Source: Tyto alba
Taxonomy: Eukaryota > Chordata > Aves > Strigiformes > Tytonidae
Assembly (NCBI RefSeq): GCF_018691265.1
Contig: NW_024881313.1
Coordinates: 6,291,501 to 6,355,500, forward strand
Length of the DNA: 64,000 nt
Reading direction: 5' to 3'
This document shows, piece after piece, positions 55,701-64,000 of the stretch (positions are counted from its first letter, which is position 1; every line of letters starts with the position of its first letter). The translations under genes and the position numbers were made by a program. Under the pieces are notes generated by a model. It searched no databases, was not told the origin of the DNA, and was given only the letters and a program-made list of their open reading frames with translations.

Positions 55701-58700
55701 CCAGAAGCAGCATCACCGCACACGAGAGACGGGGCACCCAACCGTCCTTACCAACAGCCATGCCGGCGTACCCAGGCAGGCTTTTTCAGATCTGTGGTTG
55801 CAGAGAAGTTGCACTAGATGGCAGCTTTCCCCTACACAAGTCCATCTTCCTACAGAACCACATTTGCATACCGCTCTCCCTACGCCTCCCCATGGGAGGG
55901 AAGCATGTACGGAGTAGTGGCATGCTGCCTTAACAAAAGGTTTTGAAGACAGACACTGGAGCTGCACAGCTGAAGCGGTTTCTATTACAGCACAGAAATC
56001 TTTTAGCCACCATGTTCTGATTTCCTTGTATTTCTTTACAAAAATCAACGGTGTCAAAAAGTCTGTTTAACACAAAAAAATAACACTCCACAAATACATC
56101 AGTTGTAGCAAAGGTAGCAAAGCCTTCGACGTTATCTAGCAAAGGACAGATGTTTCCATGCTGTGCTCATTCTATCCAGCTACACTTGTAAGACCAAAAT
56201 ACGCTGTCAATAGCTGTTAAATTATAGCTCTCAAGAAAAGAATAATTCCAACCTACCACATTTCTGCATAACTGAATCCTCTCTTGAGCCAAGTCATACT
56301 CTGTCCAAATCCTCTGCAATTTTTCCAAGGAACATGGAACAGAGAGACATCCTTCTGTAACCACTTGTATGGCTTGTGAGAGCTGCTCCCCAAAATGACT
56401 GTTCTTATTTGTCTGCCTAAGTTGTAAGGAGGAAACAACATTTTATTAGGATTTTTTTTTCCAGAACTCAAGCAGTTCAAAAATTAATGCTATTCAGACC
56501 CTTTGAACATATGAATTTTGAGATAGCACCTGTCATGTTAATAACCTAGTTTCTTTCAAAAGGTAGCTGCAGCAATTTGTCTTATTCAGCTGTTAATCTT
56601 TTTTTCAGGAAGAATGAAGAATACATTCATTATACCTCAGTATTGACAAGGCTGTATGTGGAAATTCCCTCCTGCCCTTAATTTCCCTTTTGTCCTAATT
56701 CCTCTCTCTCTTTTTTTTTTTTTTTTTTAGTCACCTTCCACAAACACATACATCAATATACATATTCTTTCTTAAAAGGGCTGATGGTCATTTCTCTTTC
56801 AAGCCTTCTTCTCACTGCAGTTTTGTCCCTTCTAAAACCTGAAGGGTAGTCTGGGCTACCCAAAGAGACCTCTCACAGCAATACACATATCCAAGGAACG
56901 CTGACTACTCAGTTACTTTTAACAACTAGCTGCATTTACTAATTAGCATAATCTCTGAAGATGGAACCGAAAGCTCTTTTTGCAACAGCTATGGTAAAGG
57001 CACAGAAGTGAACTGAAGTTCCTCAGATAAACACTGAGAAACATGGAACACATTCCAATGTGAGCTTCCAAAAAACTCAGGTTTCAGCCTTGCTTTTCGG
57101 AAATATTCCCCTCCATTTTGTAACACATTTTCCTTAAAAAATTAAGAAAGCAAAACTTTTGGGAAACAAAAAAGCATGCATGACTTCAAAAGATAAGCAG
57201 GGCAATGATAAACAGTACTATTAAAAAAAAAAAAAAAAAAAAAACCAAAACATACCTAACTTCTTTCAATGCCTTCACCTTAGCAGCCAAGCTTCTCATT
57301 TTCATTCCAAAATAAGTACGTAGGGTTTCCTCAAAACTTTCCGCAGATTTCCTGGATGCTTCCTTCTCTCTCTGAATTATTTATCATTTTTGGAGCAGTG
57401 TTTCAACAAAGACAGGTAAAGAGAGATCAGCAGTCACAACAGTCATCCAGGGTTACTAACACGCAGATCACAATTTAGACTTGAAAACTTGAGATAAACA
57501 CATACATACAGACACACACAGAGCTGTCCCTCTGCAAAGCACTAACAAAATGCCTAGGTAGGCATACAAACCAGTAAGAATAATTTTATTTTAACAGCCT
57601 CTTCAAGGTTAATGGTTCATTTCCTTCCTCTCATTTCAGCAGCAATCTTTCAAGTGTACTTCTTCAATTACTCCCCATTTGCTACCAACTCCTCAGACAA
57701 CATGGAACTTTTTCTTCCCTTGCTGAAAAATTCCTACTCACTAATTTAGGGAAATCAAGTGCAGGACTTCATTGAACTCCTTATTCCTATCTCTACCACA
57801 CCTCAAAAGTGGTGCAGGAAAACAAAAGTCTTGCGGTACGTACAACCATCCTGACCCCTGATCTTCCTACAAGAAATATTCTTAAAACAAAATAAGGAAT
57901 ATTTTTGACCCCAGAAAACTCCACACACTACATCAGGCTATATTCCTCATGAGGCAACCTAAATTTAAAAGCTCTTACTCTCATACCACAGAGATGCATT
58001 TATAAACTCCACTTGAGGTAATGAAACACAGTCTTGAAACATCATTAGTAATTCAGACTCACTATATATTATATTAAAAAAACCAAACCCACCACCAAAC
58101 AAAAAAAACACAGGACTTAAGTAGTTTTGTATTTGCAGATGAGCATCCAAAGTCTCATCATTGCAGGGTTTTTTATTCAAGTACCCCTCAAAGTCACCAC
58201 CATGTATCACCCTTCTAAAACAAATCATTAACTAGTGTTTTTAGCAGGGAACAAATATTTACTTAGAAGAATATCCACAACCTTTTCTTTTAAAACAGTT
58301 TACTTGCACTCAACACAAAATAGTAATTAAAACTTGTAGAAAACAGGCTTAAAAAAAGAAATATATCATCAGACTATATGTAAGAAATGCTTCTAATAAT
58401 TCCTAGCATTCAAGTATTTTTATTTAGTTGCAGACATGTATTCTGTTGCTTGTTAATTCGGTTTGTATAGAAGCACACAAACATCATGTCTTCAGTGGAT
58501 GGAAAATGTGTGCAATGACAGGTTAGTGTATGTAGAAACAGAGGCATTCTAGGTAACAGGTAACCAAGTAGCAAAGCTGGTTATGAGTAGTTGTATTCCA
58601 TAAGAAAAAAGAAACATCCATGTGCAAGTTCAGTTTTGGGGGTGTCAAGGGGATTTACACAACGGCAGATTTTCCTTTTGTATCTGTTAGAAATAGGAGT

Positions 58701-61700
58701 TTGCACAACATTTTCTGAATTCATGCAAACATAACATCCTGTCACACAATCTCTTCTTACTACTGCTGTTTATCACACTTAAAACCATTCACAGCATTTT
58801 TAAGTCTATCAGTAACTAAGTACCATGCTTCTCAGACAGTGCTAGGAACTTCCCCTGGAAAGAAACGTAAGCATCTTCTCTATTAAGCAACAATTAAGGA
58901 AATAATCACTTTTATCCACTTCTAAAATTCCCCAGCTACTATGATTCTGTGATGCTTAGGAATTTGCAGTCCAACACACACAAAGCTGTTTTTCCCTGTT
59001 AGTGAGCGGGGAAAAAAAGGCAAGGCTTCCTTATACACAAAGCATGTTTTTAATCATGAAGTGCAAAACTCCACATTCAAACTGAAAGCTTCCATCCAAA
59101 CCAGCAGCTGCATCAGGCGTGGTGACCAGCCAGCACGCACACCGAGGGGAGCCAGGGCCCAACCTGGGCTGCACAACGTGTGCTAACACACACTGATGGC
59201 ATTTCCCTGCATCAGGGCAACAAAAGTCTCCACTCAGCCAGTCTAATCCTTCTGTACTCCAAACAACAGTGCACAGCTGAATGGCAGTATGATGAAACCG
59301 TAAGACTGAAGCACTGTTCAGAAACACTCGCAACAAGAAGCATCCTCTGCATTTCCACATACCTGAAGTTCACATTTCAGCTGCTCAACCTTCAGTTCTA
59401 GTTCCTTCTGCCTCTGCAAGAGATTTACATTCTCCCTCCTGAGAGCTTCTTTCTGTTCGGACAGCTTCTGATCTAGTCTTACTTGTGCCAAGCTGGCGTC
59501 TGACACTGGGGTTGAAGCTAGCATTTTTTCCCTTTTAAAAAATGAATTAAGAGGAATTAATTAAAAAAAAAAAAAAAAAAAAAACACATACATTGTAATT
59601 TCAGTAATGGCCACAGAACACCACATCAAAAAGACTATAGAAGCACCTACACAATCATGCTTTACTTCTTCAGAATTTGTATTTCTCTCCTTACAAAGAT
59701 TGTTACACAAGACCGAGGGAAAAAAAAAATACATAATTTGAAGTCAACCCTTCACATGTTTTCACAGTCATTAACTCAAAAGTCTTTCCCATGCAAAAAA
59801 ACATCTTACAATACCACACTGAAGACCCAGAAAAGTCATGGTGCACTGTAATTCAAATCTTCAGTCTACTAAATAAGCCAAAGTACTTTAAGGTTAGTGC
59901 TTTGGATCTATACCCTACAAGTTATTTTTATAAGGATGAAGTGATGCGAAACCACCTGTCTCTGAGTACTGGGACGAAGTACCAAAGCTCCACTAGACCC
60001 CACATGAACTTCATCCTCACCTGCAAGGTTTTGGTTACATCCTAGCATCTTTCTTTCTCAATTTCCTTTGCAGGCATACCACCCCAAAAATGCCTGGGAT
60101 ATGCAAAAAGTTAAAGGACACCAGAACATACAGAAATGGAATAAAGAAACTACTGGCTGCCAGCTGATCAGGCCAGTCAAGATAGCTTTGTACACAAAAG
60201 CATCTCAAGACTGCATGCCACAAAACAAAACAAAACCAACAAGGCTATTTCTTTTTAAAATCAGATTCAGAGCCTATCTACTACTCAGAAAACAAGTCAG
60301 AGTATCAAAATAATTCAGGATGAAGTACTTTACTACAAATTTAGACTTTTTGAAGAGCACCTCATTTCATATTTGTATTTGTTAGCAGCATAGACTTGCC
60401 TAAATAATCTAGTTGTAAAAAAAGATTTGGATACCTTGCTGGTATGTGGAAAGCCATGCCCTCAGGTGATTCATTAAAGTGCTCAAGAAGCTCAAATTAT
60501 GGAACGTTAGCAAATTCTAAGCAAGTTTTTTTTGAAGAACATTACTTCTCATACTATCTTAACTTTCTGAATGCCAAGTACCATCTTTCCCACCCACAAA
60601 CATTTTTCTCAGCAGCCTGTTGCCATGGCAATCCTAGCAACTGTAGGATAAGTCTTTAAAAAGATTTCTGACAACAACTGGAACTGCCAACTTACCACCA
60701 CCTCTTGTCAATGTAATTACAAGTTGCAGAGACACCATTATCCCCTAAAAGCTTGCTTCAAACTGTGATTGCTGGCTTGCTTTCATATAAGCACGCATCG
60801 TTATATTCCTACACAAATAAATCACCAAAATATGTTTGTCCTGCTAAGTAAGTGTACTTTTACATTCCACATTTGTGTCCAATGAGTTTTTAACAGAGGT
60901 AAATAAATAGGGGATAGCTACAAAATGACTCAAGGACAAGCTTATGGAAACTACAGAGATCCTAAAACGAAGATCATTGCATTGCTTATCACTGCAAAAT
61001 CTGCTAGTGGCCCGACGTCCTGCAACCTTCACTTTCAACTCAGCTTTCTAGCATTTTCCCCTCTGCTTAGTAGCTGTTACTCCTTCCTTCTTTTTCAACA
61101 TCTTGCACTGATACATAAGACCAGCCTGTCTCCGGAAATCAAGTGAGGAAGAACAAGCTATCCAACCAGCAACACCACAAAGGAACAGTTTTGTACTGGT
61201 TAATGTCTTAATTACCACCACCACAGCACGCACACACATTGAGCACCAGTATTACTTCATTCTGGAAAGACATAAATTGAATTTTGTGTTTTAGATACCC
61301 ACTTCCCCCTCCATCTTTTCATATACACACATCCCAGCAACTGAGCTAATCAGATCACTCAACTCATACAAAGTTTTCTATGTCATCTCACTGCCTTACT
61401 TTGGTGCAAACACACGATTCTGACTCCTTGCGCTGGCAGCCACTTGGTCAAAGGACCCTCTTGGGGTGCTGTACAGCATGTTACCAGATCTGTTTATCCA
61501 CAGTGGAACTGAAACTTTTATCTTCCGATGTTGGTTTTGCACGACATCTACTTTTCTCTCTTCTGCATCTTTAGTGATTCCTGGAGATGTGCATTTTTCA
61601 GCAAACCCTGCCCTGGCCACTTCTTCTCCAATATCTATTTTTTCATATTCTGCCTCGACAGTAATGGTACCATCTTTGTGCTTGGCTCTGTGACGTATTT

Positions 61701-63618
61701 TTATTTCTTTTTCAAAAACTAGACTGCTCAGGAACTTCTTCCCCTGTAAAATAAAAATACAATGAATTTGTGTACTGGACACTCTCAACACTTTTCGCTA
61801 AAGTCACCTACTTTCTTCTAAGAAAGGGAGGACACATTAAAGGCCAAAAGCCAAAGAGCTGGACAGATAAAGCTTATGTTTAACGTATTTATTCTGCAAC
61901 AATGCTGTATCTGTACAACTACAACTGTACCTGATCTAAGCACTGTAAATGCCAGACTGGACTTCAACACCAATAGTTGTCCCTCAATACTCAGCTCTGA
62001 ACAATCTGGTACCATTTATAAGTGACGTAAGTCCAAAGTCCCATCAACTCTCAACAGAAATTGGCAACCACATTATCCAAGGCTTTTAGAGGATACTAGG
62101 CCAGCTATTTAACAGTATTATACAAACTAATATGAAAAAAAATATTTGAATTATTACACTGTTTAGCAGCCTTTCGATAAGTAGTCCAGAAGTTGAAATA
62201 GAACACAGTGACAAATTAATTATTATGTTTACCTACCTTGTGGAAATCTATCTTAATGAAACTACTCACTTAGAACTTGGGAAGTGCCAGAATCGGCAGC
62301 TCTCAGTTGCATCAGTAATATCAAAGAAAAACAGCTTTGAAAGACTGAGGAGTACGTTCAAGACCTTCACAAGACATCTGGGAGAAAGTTATCTTTTATT
62401 AACTGGGGTTTTTTTCTTTTTGCCCAACCACTTCTGAAAACAAGCTGGTTTTGCTGAAAATTAAGAAGGGGTAGGGGCAGGAAGGCTACACAGACCAAGC
62501 AAATAAAGCTTTAGCTCAAGCAATAAGAACTGGTTTAAAAAAAAAAAAAAAAAAAAAAAAACAACACACTACACCACACAAACAAAACAAAACCCCTGGG
62601 AATAGAGTACAGAGATTTTCATCTGTCTTAAGCAATCACGTTAAGCAGTGTCAGTAGGACCACAGGGACAAGACCATACACTGGGGGTCTCAGGATGTCC
62701 TGTAAGTGATAGCTGCATATGACAAGGCAGGCAGGACAGCCACCTCCAGCCTCCTCCTCTGGCCACTGCTGCTCCCAAGCTGCTGGCCAGTGAAGCGCAG
62801 GCAGTGCCAGCGACAAGCCTGGAAGAAGTGTGCCATTAAGACTCTTAAGTGGGGTCTCAGAAAGGGAGACAGCCACTAGTAAAACTCGACCAAGGGTCAC
62901 CAGCGCCACTCGGAAGGGCTCAAAGGTTTTACCAGTCCTGTTGGCACCAGCTCCTTAGCTTTTCACATTCACTGCTGGCCAGGGACGACAGGGTTCCTAC
63001 CATCACTCACATTCACCTGCCAGTCTCTCTCCGGACCAAAGGTCCATACAGTACCCAGGCACACGGGATTCAAGCAGCTCACGGATGTAAGTCAATTTAT
63101 CGCAGGTTCTGTGACCAAAGGAGGTATTTTTTCCCTCTGAAGGGAAAGAAACTGCAGTACTTTGTTTCCTCAGTGCCAGAACAAACTTGGATCAGACTGA
63201 AACAGACCTGCAGCTCTGAAGATGACAAAAGCATGCTCTAAAAAATCACCCCCCCAGCACAACCAGAACCATATGACAAAACTGTTTTAGTTTTTACAGG
63301 ATGTTCAGGGCGAGGGCTCAGACAGTCCTTCCTAGCATGCCCTGCGTCCACAGTTAAACACCCAGCTCTTAGAATACTCCTCCTGGTGACACTGGGCTGG
63401 TATTTGGCAGCATCTATTACAGATCCCATCATCTAAATGCTTCAAAATCTGCTACTTACCTGGTCAAACGTGTTTAAGTTCTGATCATATGGTATCTGCA
63501 GTCCCCAGAGCCTGTATTTCTTGGCAACACTTGGACATTGCAAGTTTGGTGGAATTTCAACTATGTCTGATCTATTCAGAACCTCAGAATTTCCATAGTC
63601 AATGTACAATACCTGACA
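25620..63618 (-). CDS. STK31: STK31 (TDRD8), Tudor and kinase-like protein, 5'-partial, 19 exons
   Basis: STK31 is a germ-cell-enriched Tudor protein with a C-terminal kinase-like domain (family knowledge). The 19 exons are 63460-63618, 61400-61743, 59363-59531, 57256-57371, 56257-56416, 49147-49269, 43470-43649, 40830-40946, 39652-39771, 39032-39163, 37887-37988, 36804-36884, 36334-36459, 35519-35644, 35182-35268, 34198-34347, 32329-32454, 30269-30337 and 25620-25775. They join into one open frame of 880 residues plus stop. In this partial numbering, residues 1-53 are the end of the Tudor core (YIDYGN), about 168-300 are coiled coil and helix, about 300-600 are charged helical sequence, and about 602-830 are kinase-like. 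Human STK31 is about 1019 residues. The start codon and N-terminus lie beyond the window edge. The bird C-terminal tail is shorter than in mammals. Exon order, lengths and residue matches to the recalled human protein make the assignment firm; exact splice sites are inferred from sequence. Confidence 0.95.
25776..30268 (-). other. STK31 intron, exons R to S
   Basis: A 4.5-kb intron with canonical GTATGT donor and TTTGTAG acceptor. It holds a poly-T tract at about 27129-27149 and an A run at about 29781-29795. The 150-codon minus frame at 27283-27735 has no family features and does not fit the STK31 frame. Confidence 0.7.
30269..30337 (-). CDS. STK31: STK31 exon R
   Basis: It has 23 codons, phase 0 to 0: LCIQNQEFGIKEDGTPEVDV and IVM. 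It matches human LSVQNQEFEINKDGIPKVDQ. The donor ATG/GTATGT keeps the human spacing. An internal GAG/GTAGAT site 18 bases earlier would remove six residues in frame, so small splice variants are possible. Confidence 0.9.
30338..34197 (-). other. STK31 introns around exon Q
   Basis: Two introns (30338-32328 and 32455-34197) flank exon Q. They hold only AT-rich sequence, a T-rich run near 31225-31235, and an unclassified moderately GC-rich patch at about 31540-31740. No further exon fits the conserved protein, which is already continuous across these joins. Confidence 0.6.
32329..32454 (-). CDS. STK31: STK31 exon Q: kinase-like C-lobe
   Basis: It has 42 codons, phase 0 to 0. It includes TLSLVSPELKMGQPASPASD and MYAYGCLLFW. 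SPE stands at the APE position and DMYAYG at the DxWxxG position, so the C-lobe fold landmarks are retained. The acceptor is TTTCACAG and the donor TGG/GTATGT. Confidence 0.94.
34198..34347 (-). CDS. STK31: STK31 exon P: degenerate catalytic and DFG loops
   Basis: It has 50 codons, phase 0 to 0. It contains VAQGLQTLHGANIVHGSLHG and VVGDFDFTKSE. The HRDLKxxN loop is read as HGSLHGNN: catalytic Asp becomes Ser (codon 34273-34275), Lys becomes His, and the metal-binding Asn is kept. DFG is DFD (34213-34221). The acceptor is ATTAG. The donor GAG/GTAAAA leads into an A/T-rich tract. Confidence 0.94.
35182..35268 (-). CDS. STK31: STK31 exon O: kinase-like hinge
   Basis: It has 29 codons, phase 0 to 0. 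It starts SDPLVYLMVPYYPGASLGAL, where YLMVPYYP corresponds to the hinge between kinase lobes. The acceptor is TTTTGAAG and the donor GAA/GTAAGT. Confidence 0.93.
35519..35644 (-). CDS. STK31: STK31 exon N: kinase-like N-lobe, GC donor
   Basis: It has 42 codons, phase 0 to 0: GYSIDVSSEARVIERVAKYH and then RAWVQQKEKSGLLQLLFLLF CK. It matches human GYSVDVDTEAKVIERAATYH. The acceptor is TTTTTAAG. The only donor that joins this in frame to exon O at the expected residue is AAG/GCAAGA, a GC rather than a GT site. Confidence 0.9.
36334..36459 (-). CDS. STK31: STK31 exon M: kinase-like N-lobe start
   Basis: It has 42 codons, phase 0 to 0. It starts NSGGLLACSLERDLLDAEPL and ends EIQGQKVLLK. The last lysine (residue 643 of the partial protein) sits where the VAIK ATP-contacting lysine is expected. 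No canonical GxGxxG loop is evident before it. The donor is AAG/GTAATG. Confidence 0.93.
36804..36884 (-). CDS. STK31: STK31 exon L
   Basis: It has 27 codons, phase 0 to 0: EKLTYLVQKWFPELPLLYPE and then AGILNYM. The WFPELPLL(H/Y)PE core is shared with human STK31 just before the kinase-like domain. The acceptor is CATTTAG and the donor ATG/GTAAGC. Confidence 0.93.
37887..37988 (-). CDS. STK31: STK31 exon K
   Basis: It has 34 codons, phase 0 to 0: a charged helical segment with MKRMKEEIADLRNRVFQEIS, matching human IEKIKEEITQLRNNVFQEIY. The acceptor is AATGCAG and the donor TAT/GTAAGT. Confidence 0.93.
39032..39163 (-). CDS. STK31: STK31 exon J
   Basis: It has 44 codons, phase 0 to 0. It includes INNLLSVKKTVKSLKAQLRW followed by KLVEKNNFEE, very close to human VDHLLSIKKTLKSLKALLRW and KLVEKSNLEE. 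A pyrimidine-rich CTCCTAG acceptor precedes it; the donor is GAA/GTATGA. Confidence 0.93.
39652..39771 (-). CDS. STK31: STK31 exon I
   Basis: It has 40 codons, phase 0 to 0: EHDEAEKGITTSAYKKVLHK and then VFQEQSMITVIQNRYLASVE. It matches the human stretch from DADKEIISNTYSQVLQKI to KYKDSIE. The acceptor is AATCCAG and the donor GAG/GTGAGT. Confidence 0.89.
40830..40946 (-). CDS. STK31: STK31 exon H
   Basis: It has 39 codons, phase 0 to 0: CFDPMSEASTDLEEVVGNAD and then EILKKVELAICEELNTDLN. The NADEILKKVE block matches human NIDEILEKTE. The acceptor is TTTGAAG and the donor AAT/GTAAGT. Confidence 0.9.
40947..43469 (-). other. STK31 intron, exons G to H
   Basis: A 2.5-kb intron with nothing recognised. 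The shorter introns between 34348 and 40829 are likewise AT-rich; the most notable tract is a 25-base T run at 38833-38857. Confidence 0.6.
43470..43649 (-). CDS. STK31: STK31 exon G
   Basis: It has 60 codons, phase 0 to 0. It includes SLGMVYGQGSEADDSDEVFQ and DTDTALQIFADWFSGILK, matching human SLEAVYGQAKEGANSDEI and ETDASLHRLVAWFQRTLK. The acceptor is TTGCACAG and the donor AAG/GTAAGG. Confidence 0.92.
44365..46020 (-). mobile_element. CR1 LINE endonuclease plus RT start, missing 3' end
   Basis: On the minus strand three broken frames give CR1 ORF2 pieces in order: endonuclease N-terminal part (45555-45914, including GYRLFRRDWPDRQGGGVTLY), endonuclease C-terminal part and linker (45003-45446), and the beginning of reverse transcriptase (44370-44654, including LGPDRIHPRVW and YSPVSLTSVPEKLGL). 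Stops and frameshifts separate them. It lies in the 43650-49146 intron of STK31, in the same orientation as the gene. The CR1 3' end is absent. Outer bounds are approximate. Confidence 0.82.
46021..49146 (-). other. 5' part of STK31 intron F to G, no features
   Basis: The remainder of the intron outside the CR1 fragment. It contains a short CAAAC-type repeat near 48141-48165 and otherwise no recognised feature. Confidence 0.5.
49147..49269 (-). CDS. STK31: STK31 exon F
   Basis: It has 41 codons, phase 0 to 0: DERDELITKRDEVQRNLYSA and then VEELILEVDQLPLSERSRTL. It matches the human segment with QRNEMQQKLYMSVEDFILEVDE. The acceptor is GCATAG and the donor CAA/GTAAGG. It is separated from exon E by the 7-kb intron that holds a solo LTR. 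Confidence 0.92.
51283..51385 (+). repeat. A/C-rich low-complexity repeat
   Basis: Interrupted AAAAC units followed by CA/CCA-rich sequence within the STK31 E-F intron. Confidence 0.7.
52692..52696. repeat. target site duplication, left, LTR copy 2
   Basis: ACTGG directly precedes the LTR and is repeated exactly at 53767-53771 directly after it, showing integrase-mediated insertion. Confidence 0.85.
52697..53766 (+). mobile_element. solo LTR of an ERVL-like endogenous retrovirus, copy 2
   Basis: A 1070-bp element starting TGTCCTGGG and ending CACGACA, flanked by a perfect 5-bp target duplication ACTGG (52692-52696 and 53767-53771). TATA-like TATTTAA is at 52853-52859 and AATAAA at 53572-53577. 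It is nearly identical along its whole length to 8046-9116. It sits in the STK31 intron between exons E and F, antisense to the gene, so its poly(A) signal does not act on the STK31 transcript. No internal viral genes remain. Confidence 0.92.
53767..53771. repeat. target site duplication, right, LTR copy 2
   Basis: ACTGG directly follows the terminal CA of the LTR, matching 52692-52696. Confidence 0.85.
53772..56256 (-). other. STK31 intron sequence beside LTR copy 2
   Basis: No transposon recognised. A 163-codon plus-strand frame (55442-55933) has no domain and is antisense to the gene; judged chance. An A run lies near 54859-54873. Confidence 0.5.
56257..56416 (-). CDS. STK31: STK31 exon E
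   Basis: It is 160 bases, phase 2 to 0. The residues HFGEQLSQAIQVVTEGCLSV and LEKLQRIWTEYDLAQERIQL match the human stretch containing AIQVLDEGCF and IIWAEYSLAQENI. The acceptor is ACTTAG and the donor GTG/GTAGGT; an alternative GT three bases earlier is weaker. Confidence 0.91.
57256..57371 (-). CDS. STK31: STK31 exon D: coiled-coil continuation
   Basis: It is 116 bases, phase 0 to 2, following a TTCAG acceptor. It encodes REKEASRKSAESFEETLRTY and then MRSLAAKVKALKEV, matching the human segment that ends KNLAAKMEILKEM. It is too short to stand out as an open frame alone; the call rests on splice sites, phase and the conserved residues. The donor AG/GTATG is followed within about 10 bases by a long U tract in the transcript. 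Confidence 0.88.
57372..59362 (-). other. STK31 intron, exons C to D
   Basis: AT-rich, with no recognised feature apart from an isolated CTATGATTCTGTGAT near 58939, which is too little to call a CR1 end. Confidence 0.5.
59363..59531 (-). CDS. STK31: STK31 exon C: coiled-coil start
   Basis: It is 169 bases, phase 2 to 0. The residues LDQKLSEQKEALRRENVNLL and the following ELKVEQLKCELQ have heptad-like leucine spacing and high Lys/Glu content, as expected for a coiled coil. The acceptor is TTTTAAAAG, unusually purine-rich just before the exon but with a long T tract further upstream (the A run at 59563-59584 on the plus strand). The donor is CAG/GTATGT. Confidence 0.9.
59532..61399 (-). other. 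STK31 intron, exons B to C
   Basis: It carries a 22-base A run at 59563-59584 (a T tract in the transcript, near the exon C acceptor). I looked for an extra exon in the linker region; the B and C phases join directly and the linker length is close to human, so none is needed. Confidence 0.6.
61400..61743 (-). CDS. STK31: STK31 exon B: post-Tudor region
   Basis: This is the longest exon, 344 bases, phase 0 to 2. It starts GKKFLSSLVFEKEIK after a TTTACAG acceptor. It contains the conserved DIGEEVARAGFAEKC block, equivalent to the extended Tudor (SN-like) part of the domain. A Ser/Arg-rich, poorly conserved linker follows. The donor is AA/GTAAGG; the split lysine codon is completed by exon C. 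Confidence 0.92.
61744..63459 (-). other. STK31 intron, exons A to B
   Basis: It holds a 25-base A run at 62537-62561 and a GC-richer patch at about 62640-63060 with no recognised family. No additional exon fits between exons A and B, which join in phase at a conserved glutamine-glycine. Confidence 0.6.
63460..63618 (-). CDS. STK31: STK31 exon A: second half of Tudor domain
   Basis: It encodes 53 residues, phase 0 to 0, containing YIDYGNSEVLNRSDIVEIP. That is the Tudor beta-strand and aromatic-cage signature which in this family binds methylated arginine, typically on PIWI proteins. The acceptor is TTGCAG and the donor is CAG/GTAAGT. The preceding exon, carrying the first half of the Tudor fold, was not found up to 64000, so it lies outside the window. 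Confidence 0.93.
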
Positions 63619-64000
63619 CTGCAAGAATAATATAAAATATAAATCAGCAGGTTACATAAACCTCCTACAAAAATATGCAGACAACTACCAGAACATAAGC
63701 ATTTTAACACACATGCACATTACAGAGATCAGAGTCTTCCATACTAAGCCTAGACAGCGTTCAAAGGGAGGAACTGAGTTCAAAAACTCTCTTATGTCGG
63801 CACCTGTCTGAAAGTTTAGCGCCAAAACTTTAAGTACCACAACAGATCTTTGCTACCATTTTTTTCTTTCCATAAGGGCTACAATTAAGAAGCAATCTAG
63901 ACTTTCTTCAATGGACAGATATATAATCTAATGTTTCCATACCAACCAGCCTGTCTGGAAATTATCATTTTAATTAGGAACTGTATGTCACTTAATGCTG
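63619..64000 (-). other. partial STK31 intron at window edge
   Basis: Intron sequence upstream of the Tudor exon. The preceding Tudor exon was not found here. Confidence 0.6.

Noticed and set aside
55442..55933. A 163-codon plus-strand frame
   Set aside because: Antisense within an STK31 intron, no domain, no promoter or conserved feature visible.
58935..58960. CTATGATTCTGTGAT resembling a CR1 3' terminus
   Set aside because: No CR1-like sequence precedes it; a single short motif is not enough.
1..64000. CRISPR arrays, operons, tRNA or rRNA genes, or a novel multi-gene system
   Set aside because: No regularly spaced direct repeats, no clustered intact frames and no cloverleaf-like sequence was recognised; the window is an animal gene with transposon remnants.

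Overview
The window looks like avian nuclear DNA. It carries CR1 LINE fragments whose 3' ends finish in the bird-typical ATTCTATGATTCTAT motif, ERVL-like solo LTRs, many A/T homopolymers, and one vertebrate gene split into small exons by short introns. I cannot place the species below birds with confidence.

The only gene I can support is STK31 (serine/threonine kinase 31, also called TDRD8), on the minus strand from about 63618 down to its stop codon at 25620. I placed 19 coding exons by matching acceptor and donor sites to a continuous reading frame. They sum to 2643 coding bases, or 880 residues plus stop. The protein runs from the second half of the Tudor domain, through a coiled-coil and helical middle, to a C-terminal kinase-like domain. 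The start codon and the first part of the Tudor domain lie beyond position 64000. The kinase fold keeps several landmarks, but the HRD aspartate is serine and DFG is DFD, so it reads as a pseudokinase.

Layout. 1-25.6 kb: sequence downstream of STK31 with no gene I can support. It holds an internally deleted CR1 (1180-2886), a complete solo LTR (8046-9116), a CR1 3' fragment (about 10245-10812), and a CR1 (about 19200-20447) interrupted by a shorter, older, inverted LTR of the same family (about 19321-19863). 25.6-43.6 kb: the kinase and central exons. 43.6-57 kb: two large introns, one holding a CR1 endonuclease/RT fragment (about 44365-46020) and the other a second complete solo LTR (52697-53766) with a perfect 5-bp target duplication. 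57-64 kb: coiled-coil and Tudor exons.

In human 7p15.3 the neighbours of STK31 are FAM221A upstream and NPY downstream. Neither is visible here, which fits 1-25 kb being part of the STK31-NPY intergenic interval (inference). I found no tRNA, rRNA, CRISPR array, operon or new multi-gene system. The notable points are the degenerate kinase site, a probable GC-AG intron, a long run of phase-0 exons, and the repeat nesting history.
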